From NCBI GenBank assembly GCA_937967325.1, contig CALBSQ010000235.1, forward strand, positions 35,758 to 99,757: a DNA stretch of 64,000 nucleotides, in the 5' to 3' direction. This document shows positions 34,730-41,990 of this stretch, in pieces (position 1 is the first letter of the stretch; every line of letters begins with the position of its first letter). This DNA is from an uncultured Chloroflexota bacterium (GTDB taxonomy: Bacteria > Chloroflexota > UBA4733). Under the pieces are notes generated by a model. The model was not told the DNA's origin and made no database searches. It was given only the letters and a program-made list of their open reading frames with translations. The translations under genes were made by a program, and so were the position numbers.

Positions 34730-35131
34730 CTGGGCCGCGATCCGCTCGGCCTCGACCGGCGCTTTGCCGCCGGCAGGTCCCTGACTTCGATTGACCGTCC
34801 GAACCCCCTCAACTAGAGACGTGCCGCCCGCATACGGTTAAACCGGCCGCAGCGCGAGAAAGTCACGAGCACTGAGGAGCTTCCAAAGAAGGCATGCTCG
34901 CTGTCTAATGAGACAACGAGACATGGGCGATCTCGGTACTGGACATGGTGTTCGGCAGAACCAGCCGAGCACTACCCATGGTAGCCAGGATGATCAAGTC
35001 TCGTTGTCGGGCTAATTGTCGTCCATCAGATCTCGGCTGTACCCCGAAGGGGGCCAGGGCGCAACGCGCGTTAACTAGGGGGTTCGCGCGATGGATTCAT
35101 CGGCGAGCGATTACAGCGTAAGAGGTCCGAA
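34730..35131. other. Upstream region of the ECF gene with an 11-bp inverted repeat
   Basis: This 400-bp gap has no supported gene. GACAACGAGAC (34913-34923) is repeated inverted as GTCTCGTTGTC (34998-35008), 74 bp apart. Since the ECF gene is transcribed leftward from 34729, this lies in its promoter region; the two half-sites could bind one regulator by looping. It could also be chance. Confidence 0.4.
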
Positions 35132-35845
35132 TTACTGTAAGGACGCGGCGACCCGTTCGAGCATCGCGCGGTCGATACCCGCCGTACGCCAGCCAATGAG
35201 GTGGACCAAGACCCCCGCGCGCTCGACGATGACCGCATGGCGACCGGGGTCCACATGCGCGCTGGCCGCTCCCTCGCGCTGCGTGGTCAGCGCCTTCAAG
35301 TAAATCGCCGGCTGTCCGCTCACCGTGGTTGCTTCGCTCGTCCCGCGCAGGACCACCATCTCCATCAGTCCAGCTTTTGGCGCCAGTCCGGTACGAAATC
35401 CCACGCCGTCCTCCAGAATCAAGAGGGGCGGGAAGCCCGGCGGCGCCCCCGGTCGATGGTAGTCCAGAATTACGGACGGCGGATCCGACCGCACCGGTGG
35501 CATCTTGGCCGCCGTCAGCGCCAAGCCGGGGATCCCCCCGGCCGGCACGAGCAGATGGAAGGGGAGGCGTGCCTGTGCCTGCTGCAGGGTGAGGCTCGGG
35601 AAGAACGGGTTGAACGGCTTGGACGTGTGCTTCGGCGTGACGGTAGCGGCGTGCCCGCTCGAGAGCCGGACGGGCAACGGGCGAAATAGGACAACGTGGT
35701 CGGCCTCGCGCACCGCGAAGCCCGGTAAGTCGGCATCGGCGCGGGCGACAGCCACCAGCCCGAGGGCGGCCAGCACACCCACGCCGATGCCCACCAGGCC
35801 GCGGCGCCGCGAGAGTACCACCCGATGCAGATCTCGTGCGTCCAC
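35132..35845 (-). CDS. Membrane-anchored or secreted protein, paralog of the anti-sigma outer domain
   Basis: 237 residues. One N-terminal hydrophobic helix after SRRRG (LVGIGVGVLAALGLVAVA) acts as signal or anchor; the rest is extracytoplasmic. The outer domain has LTLQQAQARLPFHLLVP, PPSVILDYHRPG, LILEDGVGF, and PAIYLKALTTQREG then AVIVERAGVLVHLIGW. The order (an S/T-L-x-x-A-Q helix, a strand with YxR/F, a second strand ending before a Y-L segment, and a final hydrophobic strand) parallels the outer domain of the neighbouring anti-sigma protein. A role in sensing or binding something on the outside of the membrane is inferred. It is the last gene of the MauE/MauD-like operon, 27 bp after the Cys-rich gene. 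Confidence 0.55.
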   Translation of the reverse strand: MDARDLHRVVLSRRRGLVGIGVGVLAALGLVAVARADADLPGFAVREADHVVLFRPLPVRLSSGHAATVTPKHTSKPFNPFFPSLTLQQAQARLPFHLLVPAGGIPGLALTAAKMPPVRSDPPSVILDYHRPGAPPGFPPLLILEDGVGFRTGLAPKAGLMEMVVLRGTSEATTVSGQPAIYLKALTTQREGAASAHVDPGRHAVIVERAGVLVHLIGWRTAGIDRAMLERVAASLQ

Positions 35846-35872
35846 GAATTCACCCTCTCGCTGGTATCGTCG

Positions 35873-36475
35873 TCAGGAGCAGCAGGTATTCGGAATATAG
35901 CATGGCTCGCCGGGGCTACAGGTGCCGTAGATGTCGCAGCCGAAGTTGCCGGTCGCGAACTGGACGGTGGCTCCGCTCCCGTCGCAGCAGCTCCAGTCAT
36001 TAAATTGGTACTCGAAAGTCATGGCGCGACCGAGCGAGCAGCAGGTGTCAGGACATGGGTTGCAACAACACTGGTAGGACGTACAACGGTTCCAATAACG
36101 GTTCCCGTACGGACCGGAACTGCTGCCGCAGCAGTTCGGGCAGGGATTGTTCCAGTTGCCCGGGCAATTACAGCCATCGGTGCATGTCACATAGTGCGGG
36201 GTCGCCGCCTTCGCGGCGCCCGGGGGGAGCACCTCCTGGCCGTCGTGGAGGTGGCGCGGGTCGAACGGGATCGGCGGCGGGAGAGGCGGGAAGCCCTTCG
36301 GCCTGGGCGTTGGCGGGCCCGCCGCGGCCAAGGCCGCCAGCGGACGCGGCAGACCCGTCAGGGCAAGGCCGAGGGCACTCGCGCCAACCGCCATCCGGCC
36401 GAGTGAGCCCACGAAGCCGCGCCGTGGCTGCGCCCGCGCAAGGCGCTTGCTGAACTCCTGCATTTGACTGTCCAC
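35873..36475 (-). CDS. Tat-exported cysteine-rich protein (MauA-like)
   Basis: 200 residues. A twin-arginine leader is visible (PRRGFVGSLGRMAVGASALG, ending near residue 50), then a proline-rich linker and a C-terminal domain of about 105 residues with 20 cysteines, many adjacent (NCC, QCCC, TCC, SCC, TCC) and three tryptophans. The methylamine dehydrogenase light chain MauA is the known analog: Tat-exported, about a dozen cysteines in six disulfides, and matured by MauD and MauE. Genes for both helpers lie just upstream. The sequence is not a recognisable MauA, and no heavy chain gene is present, so the enzyme activity, if any, is unknown. Disulfide-rich and matured outside the membrane is the safe inference. 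Confidence 0.6.
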   Translation of the reverse strand: MDSQMQEFSKRLARAQPRRGFVGSLGRMAVGASALGLALTGLPRPLAALAAAGPPTPRPKGFPPLPPPIPFDPRHLHDGQEVLPPGAAKAATPHYVTCTDGCNCPGNWNNPCPNCCGSSSGPYGNRYWNRCTSYQCCCNPCPDTCCSLGRAMTFEYQFNDWSCCDGSGATVQFATGNFGCDIYGTCSPGEPCYIPNTCCS

Positions 36476-36558
36476 GAACTCCTCCTCTGTGCAACACGCC
36501 TGTCCGAGATGATCCGAAGGGCTCCTTGCCTACCTCATGACACAACTCCCCTCGCCGC

Positions 36559-37212
36559 CTACCGGCGGCCGATCTCGGCGGGACGCGCTCGATCCGCGCC
36601 CGGGACAGGGTGGGCCACCGCTTGGGTGTCCGGCACCCCCTTCGCCACCTGCCAGAAGAAAACTTTGCCACCGGTCGTGCCGCTGGCCACCACGCGATGC
36701 TGCTCGTCGAAGAGATACGCAAAGGGTGTCCGAGGGACCTTGAAGCGGCCGAGCACCGGGGCGGGCTGTGCAAAGTCGTCGCGAGGCTCGTAGAGGACCG
36801 GCACCGTCAGGCGGTGCTCGGCAACGTACTCCTCTGTGGAGAGGCGGTCGGCATCGCTTACAACGATCACCCGGGTGTTCAGCGCCCCATCACGGTGCAG
36901 TACCTCCAACTCCGGCGCGATTGTGTTGCACGGCTCACAGAGGGGATGCACAAAGGCCACCAAAACCCGCTGGCCTGCCAGCTTTGTCAGCGACACCGGC
37001 TCACCTTGGACAGATATGCCGGTGAGATACGGCGCCTCAGCACCAATGGGAAGTGGCTCCGCGTTCGGCTTGCGCGGGAATGGGTCGCCCCCATCACCGG
37101 TCAGGGCCAGATGCAGCAAGCCGACCTGACGAAAAAGCGCGAAAATGCCAACGCCCTCAAGCACTACCAGGACGAAGAGCACCGCCACAGCTGCGAGTAC
37201 ATACGGTGCCAT
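36559..37212 (-). CDS. mauD: MauD-like thioredoxin-fold protein
   Basis: 217 residues. The N-terminal membrane anchor is YVLAAVAVLFVLVVLEGV. The redoxin domain starts PIGAEAPYLTGISVQGEPV and holds the CxxC site in HPLCEPCNTIAPEL, followed by RVIVVSDAD and a cis-Pro segment FKVPRTPFAYLFD. MauD in methylamine utilisation is a membrane-bound thioredoxin needed for disulfide formation in MauA. I chose the ATG at 37212 because GGGAGGAG lies 5 bases upstream, two bases after the MauE stop; the longer frame has no support. Confidence 0.8.
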   Translation of the reverse strand: MAPYVLAAVAVLFVLVVLEGVGIFALFRQVGLLHLALTGDGGDPFPRKPNAEPLPIGAEAPYLTGISVQGEPVSLTKLAGQRVLVAFVHPLCEPCNTIAPELEVLHRDGALNTRVIVVSDADRLSTEEYVAEHRLTVPVLYEPRDDFAQPAPVLGRFKVPRTPFAYLFDEQHRVVASGTTGGKVFFWQVAKGVPDTQAVAHPVPGADRARPAEIGRR

Positions 37213-37214
37213 GG

Positions 37215-37796
37215 CTACTCCTCCCAAGAGCGCGCGGTTCGCACGGACGAGGTCTGCGACGAAACAGGATGCCAACTGCCCCAGATTAGGTAGATCAAGC
37301 CAACGGCGAGGGCGTAGCCAAGCCCTATGACGAAGCTGCCAGCCGTCGGCGAACCGCCGCGTATCGGCCATCCGGAAGCAAGTAGGCCTCCATGCCGCAC
37401 GGCATTCGTGAGTAAAGCCACGGCAGGCAGCAGAAGGGACAGGTCTGCTGCGAGCGTGTGAGGGCCGATGGGCATGCGGGCACGACTACCAAAGCAATGG
37501 CAGTCGAGATCCCGTCCTCGGTACAAATTGGTCGCCACCGCGACAGCGAAGCTGGCTAAGAGCAATCCTGCCAGCAAAGCCCCGAGCCCAACAGCGACAC
37601 CGCTCAGCAGGAAAAGAGAAGAAACCAATTCCGCGAGCGGAACCCCCTCGGCATACAAACGCCCCACCCCTCTCGGTAGGATGCGATAATGATGGACCGC
37701 CCGCCGGAAGCCCGTCCGGTCCCGCAACTTGAGCAGTCCAGCGCCCCCAAGCCACAGCACCAGGCCAACGCGGCAGGCTACAGTCCAATCCAACAC
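37215..37796 (-). CDS. mauE: MauE/DoxX-family membrane protein
   Basis: 193 residues with at least four hydrophobic helices (VGLVLWLGGAGLLKL, SSLFLLSGVAVGLGALLAG, LLLPAVALL, VIGLGYALAVGLIYLIWG). Before the third helix is DLDCHCFG, the CxCFG motif typical of MauE proteins, which pass electrons or disulfides across the membrane in partnership with MauD. Starts at GTG 37796, the first in the operon, with only a weak Shine-Dalgarno sequence. Confidence 0.8.
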   Translation of the reverse strand: MLDWTVACRVGLVLWLGGAGLLKLRDRTGFRRAVHHYRILPRGVGRLYAEGVPLAELVSSLFLLSGVAVGLGALLAGLLLASFAVAVATNLYRGRDLDCHCFGSRARMPIGPHTLAADLSLLLPAVALLTNAVRHGGLLASGWPIRGGSPTAGSFVIGLGYALAVGLIYLIWGSWHPVSSQTSSVRTARSWEE

Positions 37797-38000
37797 GCGC
37801 TTAGCCCATTGACATGATCGCTGACTTGCAGCTCATCGATTACGCGTGCCTGTTGCCCCACCACGCGGTCCTCACCTTCCTTGGAAGCGCGCCCCCCCCA
37901 ATCGGACCCCATCGACGCTGCCATCAGGGGCTGCTCCCTTTTCCTCGCCTTCGGCCGGCACGGATGCGCTTCGGCGGCCACTGGAGTCAAGTCTAGGGGG

Positions 38001-38060
38001 GGCCACGCAAATTTGTATTTGCGTTTTCGCACTCGAACGCAATTGCCGTTTTGCGTGGCC
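38001..38060 (-). promoter_or_regulatory. Stem-loop in the leader of the MauE/MauD operon
   Basis: GGCCACGCAAA (38001-38011) pairs with TTTGCGTGGCC (38050-38060), with a second inner pair TTTGCG / CGCAA. It lies between the winged-helix gene's end and the mauE-like start on the same strand. A GGGGGGG run flanks it. It could be the terminator of the regulator gene or a regulatory hairpin for the operon. Confidence 0.45.
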
Positions 38061-38092
38061 CGCCCCTTCTGGGACCGATGTCCTCCAGTAAC

Positions 38093-38782
38093 TCAATGCG
38101 ACTTTGCGTCATCCGGTCCGACCACGACGAAATAGCCCTTGCCGTTGTGCTTCAGCACCGTCGGCTGCTCCGGATCATCCTCGATCAGCCGTCGCAGCCT
38201 GGTCACATAGGTGCGAACTGAGGACTCCTTACTCTTCAAACCGGCGTCCAACACGGACAGCTCCGACGTCAGTTGCCGGGTGCTCAAACGGCGCTCGGGG
38301 TCTTCGGCGCTCTCCAGGCACAATCGCTTCAGCAGCCTTGCCTCCGTGGGCGACAGGGACACACGCACGCCCACGTCATAGAGGCAGCGCTCGGACGCAT
38401 CGAACACCATCCTGCCCACCCGCCACTGGGATGCGTCACGCTCCGCCGCGATCCGCGAGATTTGGAGCACCAGAGCTTCCAGGTCGTCCTCGTCCTCGGT
38501 CGCCACGCCGCGCGCCCCGCTTTTCAGAACGATGAGTCTTGACCGTAACGTGGTGAGGTGGTTGCAAATGACAAATGGGAGCACAGTTGTCCCGGCCAGT
38601 CGAGAGAACTCGGCCTGGGCCTCCCGATTCCATTCCCGCGCCCAGTAGATCACCCCCGGCCGATCCTCCGCGGCCAATGCCTTTTCGATGGGGACTGACG
38701 AGAAAGTCCGGTCGTAGCTTCGAAGCAGGTCCCGCAGCACCTGGTAGACCAGCCGGCTGCGGACCGTCAGTAGCACGTGCAT
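38093..38782 (-). CDS. Winged-helix (OmpR-type) regulator with a degenerate receiver-like N terminus
   Basis: 229 residues. The N-terminal half (HVLLTVRSRLVYQVLRDLL, then VICNHLTTLRSRLIVLKSGARG) has the alternating strand-helix pattern of a receiver domain but lacks the phospho-acceptor Asp and the paired acids. The C-terminal half is an OmpR-type winged helix: ASERCLYDVGVRVSLSPTEARL, ESSVRTYVTRLRRLIEDD and VLKHNGKGYFVV. It is therefore likely an atypical response regulator controlled without aspartate phosphorylation. The ATG at 38782 has GGTGGAG five bases upstream. It is upstream of the mauE-like gene on the same strand and divergent from the methyltransferase, so either may be its target. 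Confidence 0.75.
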   Translation of the reverse strand: MHVLLTVRSRLVYQVLRDLLRSYDRTFSSVPIEKALAAEDRPGVIYWAREWNREAQAEFSRLAGTTVLPFVICNHLTTLRSRLIVLKSGARGVATEDEDDLEALVLQISRIAAERDASQWRVGRMVFDASERCLYDVGVRVSLSPTEARLLKRLCLESAEDPERRLSTRQLTSELSVLDAGLKSKESSVRTYVTRLRRLIEDDPEQPTVLKHNGKGYFVVVGPDDAKSH

Positions 38783-38898
38783 GTGTTCTCCACCCCCCAA
38801 CGACGCCTGAAATGAGGATGTGTCACGGGCGTCGCCGCTCACAGCACCTTTATGTATCATGAATGAGCGGATTGAGGTGGCTGCGGGAGGAGGTAGCG

Positions 38899-40383
38899 AT
38901 GGACCGCTTTCCGTTCTCGACCGGACTGGTCGACGACCTCCGCTCCTGCCTGGACTATGGCCTCGCCCTCGATCCCTGGCTCGCCGGGCTAAAGCGGGAG
39001 TATTTCGAGGACGACAGCCAGGAGGCGTTGCAACATGCCGCCGCCCAACTCGCCGTCGAGCGGTGGCGCGAGCCGCCCATTACCGAGGTACTGGGCGACC
39101 TGCCGGCCGCCGCTCGGCTCGGTCGCACGGCCTGCCAGGAGATGCTGATCTCCTCCGCCGCTGCCATCGCCCACGACCGGCTGGGCGATATCCACGTCGG
39201 CCCCGTCATCGCCCATGCGGCGATCTCCCGCCTGCGGCGCTTCGTCGCCGATCGCGGCATCGGCGCCCTCGTCCGCGTCTACGCGGTCGTCACCTACGTC
39301 GAGAATCACGGCGCCGTGCGCCACTACGGCCGCGTCAGCGAAGACGACTTCGTCCACGGCAGGCTGCACCGGCCATGGGTGGAGTACGAGCTAGACGACG
39401 AGCTCCTGGCTGGCCTGCTTGCCGGCGCCTATTCGCTGACGGTCGAGGATGGTCGCCGCTACGTGCTGCATACCCCCCTCGGCGAGGAGCGGTACCAGCA
39501 AGCGCGCCGCGCGCTAGTGGACTCCGGCTACATGGAGCGACGCCTCCAGCTCATCTTCCTGTCCCAATTCAACCTATTCGAGAACTGGGACGCCAGCGCG
39601 GCCAGAATGTTCCCAAGGGCAGTTGAGCAACGGCGGGCCTTCACGGCCTTCGCGGCGATTCCGGCCGGGGCCAACATGCTGGAGTGCGGCTGCGGGACCG
39701 GCAGCCAGACTTTTGAGGGCGGCCTGTGGGAAGCGACGGGGCCGGACGGACGGATCGTCGGCATCGACCCCGCAATCGGAATGCTGGAGCGGGCCAAGAC
39801 CAAGGCCCGGCAACACAGGGCCGAGAACCTGACCTTCCGGCAGGCGCGAGCCGAGCACATGCCGTTCTTCGCGGACGGCGCCTTCGATGCGACTGTTGGC
39901 GTGGGCTTCCTGCACTTCACCCAGGATGTGCCGCGGGCGGTGCGGGAGATGCGCCGCGTCACCAAGCCGGGGGGAATCGTGGCCGTGATGGCGCCCTGCC
40001 GCTTCTCCTTCGATCTCCCCTGGTTTCGCGACTGGTTCGCCCCCGTCTTCGACCTGGCGCAGCGCCAAGGCACCACGGTTCGCCAAGTCTTGCACGAGCC
40101 TGGCGAGGTCGGCCGCCGCTTCGTCGAGGCGGGCCTCCGTGATGTCCGGACTGTGCCGAGCGTGGTGCCCTGGACGGCGGTCGACGCGGAGACGACGGTG
40201 CATCACCTGCTGGAAGGGGTCAGCTTCTTCCAATCCGAGATGGAGCTCCTGCCCTGGGCGGCGCGGGAAGAGATGCTCGCAGAGTTGAGGGGCCGCGGCG
40301 AGCGCGTCTGCCGCCAGTCCTCGCTGGAGGAGCGCACGGTCCAGAACCCGCTAGATTTCGTGCGGGGTGTCGTGCCGGGGTAG
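38899..40383 (+). CDS. SAM-dependent methyltransferase with an N-terminal extension
   Basis: 494 residues. The C-terminal half is a class I methyltransferase: MLECGCGTGSQTFEG (SAM loop), VGIDPAIGMLERAK (motif II acid), FRQARAEHMPFFADGAFD, then MRRVTKPGGIVAVMAP, as in UbiE-type enzymes. The N-terminal half has a winged-helix-like segment (EYELDDELLAGLLAG, HTPLGEERYQQARRALVDSG) and may read a ligand or bind a protein; I do not recognise it. The ATG at 38899 has GGAGGAGG with 6-nt spacing and is preferred over an ATG at 38863. Substrate unknown. Confidence 0.85.
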   Translation: MDRFPFSTGLVDDLRSCLDYGLALDPWLAGLKREYFEDDSQEALQHAAAQLAVERWREPPITEVLGDLPAAARLGRTACQEMLISSAAAIAHDRLGDIHVGPVIAHAAISRLRRFVADRGIGALVRVYAVVTYVENHGAVRHYGRVSEDDFVHGRLHRPWVEYELDDELLAGLLAGAYSLTVEDGRRYVLHTPLGEERYQQARRALVDSGYMERRLQLIFLSQFNLFENWDASAARMFPRAVEQRRAFTAFAAIPAGANMLECGCGTGSQTFEGGLWEATGPDGRIVGIDPAIGMLERAKTKARQHRAENLTFRQARAEHMPFFADGAFDATVGVGFLHFTQDVPRAVREMRRVTKPGGIVAVMAPCRFSFDLPWFRDWFAPVFDLAQRQGTTVRQVLHEPGEVGRRFVEAGLRDVRTVPSVVPWTAVDAETTVHHLLEGVSFFQSEMELLPWAAREEMLAELRGRGERVCRQSSLEERTVQNPLDFVRGVVPG

Positions 40384-40505
40384 CGGGCGGCCGCGGCGAA
40401 CCGGATTGCAACGGTTCGCAAGGACAGCGTACCCGCTTTGCCGGCCATTGCGGAGCACGGCTCAGCAGCAAGCTCAGGAAGGGGAGGCCAGTTGTTGGGG
40501 TGATG

Positions 40506-40683
40506 GCCCCCTCTCCGGCTTCGCCACCTCTCCCCCAAGTTTGGGGGAGAGCGGTGGCGGGGATAGCGCTCCCAACACTGCCCTGCCCCGGGCTGGGGAC
40601 GGCCATCCGTTTTGCCGGTGGCACGGCCGTGGCGGCTCTCCCCCAGAATTGGGGGAGAGGTGGCGAAGCCGGAGAGGGGGCCT
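40506..40683. repeat. Palindromic element with GGGGGAGAGG-type arms (third type)
   Basis: GCCCCCTCTCCGGCTTCGCC at 40507 and its inverted copy at 40664-40682 extend to about 50-bp arms that each contain a smaller internal hairpin (CTCTCCCCCAAGTTTGGGGGAGAG at the left, with CCAGAATTGG at the right). The core of about 60 bp has no ORF. The motif is distinct from the 164-bp family but similar in size and layout. It lies between convergent genes. Confidence 0.85.
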
Positions 40684-40748
40684 CAGCCCGTACCAGCCGG
40701 CCTCGCCGTGCCACCACCCAGATAGGATTGGGGGTGAGGGCCCGCGCC

Positions 40749-41819
40749 TCACCACTCCGGCTGCGTAATCTCCACCGCCTTGCCCGTGGCCGCGGACTCG
40801 TACACAGCGTCGATGATCAGGGCAACGTTGACGATCTCGCTCGGGGTGACTAACGGCTGGCGATGCTGCTGGATGCAGTCCACGAAATGGGCGATCTTCT
40901 CGTCCTGATCTCGGTCCTGGCCGCGGCCGCCGAGCCCTTCCGGCAGTGTCTCGTCAAACAGCATCCCGTGGCGCTCCGAGAAAATCTTGAGCGGGTTGAG
41001 CTCAGCGCCGCCCTCGGTGCCGCAGAGCAGCACATTGTGGCCGGAGCTGCCGATGTTGAGCATCCAGGCGGCTTCCAGCAGCATCGTGGAGCCGTCGGCA
41101 AACTTCACCATCGACGTGGCGAAATCTTCGGTCTCCACGGTCGAGGGATCCCACGGACCGAAGCTGTTGAATCCTACGCGCGTGGCGAGCTTGCGATAGG
41201 TCGAGCCGAAGACGCTGACCGGCGTCGGATTGCCGAGCAGGTAGATCGTCTGGTCGAGCACGTGGACGCCGATGTCCATCATCGGGCCGCCGCCGGAGAG
41301 CTCCTTGCTGGTGAAGACGCCCCAGCCCGGAATGCCGCGGCGACGAAGGGACTGCGCACGAGAGTAGTAGATGCTGCCCAGCCCGCCGTCGTCGACGACA
41401 CGTTTGAGCGTCTTTTCGGCGCGGGTGAAGCGGTGCTGGAATCCCACCATCAGCACCCGATTGGCCATCTTGGCCGCGCGCACGATCTCCACCGCGCCAG
41501 CCGCCGATGTTGACACCGGTTTCTCACACAGCACGTGGAGACCGTGCTCGAACGCCCGCACTGCCAACGGAGCGTGCGAGTTGGGCGGCGTGCAGATGCT
41601 GATGGCGTCCAGCTTCGGCCCGTCGAGGAACTGCTCGTAATCGCCGAAGTGGTGCGGGATGTTGAACTGGGCCGCCGTCTGCTCGGCGCGCTCCGCCGCC
41701 ACGTCGAATGTCGAAACCAGCTCGACCCGATCGGCCAGCTTCTGATACCCCGGAATGTGGACGGAGCGCGCGATACCCCCGGTGCCGACAATCCCCACCC
41801 GCAGCTTCTGCGACGCCAT
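40749..41819 (-). CDS. Gfo/Idh/MocA-family oxidoreductase
   Basis: 356 residues. The N-terminal Rossmann fold has VGIVGTGGIARSVHIPGY and CEKPVSTSAAGAVE (the EKP motif with the catalytic Lys), and the C-terminal domain has the DIGVHVLDQTIYLLG block with the conserved His. These enzymes oxidise or reduce sugars and related polyols with NAD(P). The ATG at 41819 has GAGAGG upstream; the first in-frame ATG (41837) has none. It is monocistronic. The substrate cannot be assigned. Confidence 0.9.
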   Translation of the reverse strand: MASQKLRVGIVGTGGIARSVHIPGYQKLADRVELVSTFDVAAERAEQTAAQFNIPHHFGDYEQFLDGPKLDAISICTPPNSHAPLAVRAFEHGLHVLCEKPVSTSAAGAVEIVRAAKMANRVLMVGFQHRFTRAEKTLKRVVDDGGLGSIYYSRAQSLRRRGIPGWGVFTSKELSGGGPMMDIGVHVLDQTIYLLGNPTPVSVFGSTYRKLATRVGFNSFGPWDPSTVETEDFATSMVKFADGSTMLLEAAWMLNIGSSGHNVLLCGTEGGAELNPLKIFSERHGMLFDETLPEGLGGRGQDRDQDEKIAHFVDCIQQHRQPLVTPSEIVNVALIIDAVYESAATGKAVEITQPEW

Positions 41820-41929
41820 TCTTGGCAACCTCTCCATGCTTCGACGTGACCGTATACAACAAAGGTCGATTATGCCAGCAAGCTATGCGCCCGCCAAACA
41901 TCGCCTTGTTGGCATGGTCCGTTGACGCA

Positions 41930-41958
41930 TTGACCGATCGCCGCGTGATCCGTACCCT
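41930..41958 (+). promoter_or_regulatory. Sigma70-type promoter upstream of the tricorn homolog
   Basis: TTGACC (41930-41935), a 17-bp spacer and TACCCT (41953-41958), 33 bp ahead of the ATG at 41991. The -35 box is good; the -10 is moderate. Confidence 0.4.
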
Positions 41959-41990
41959 GCTTCGAGTCAGACGATCGGAGAGGGGGTCCT

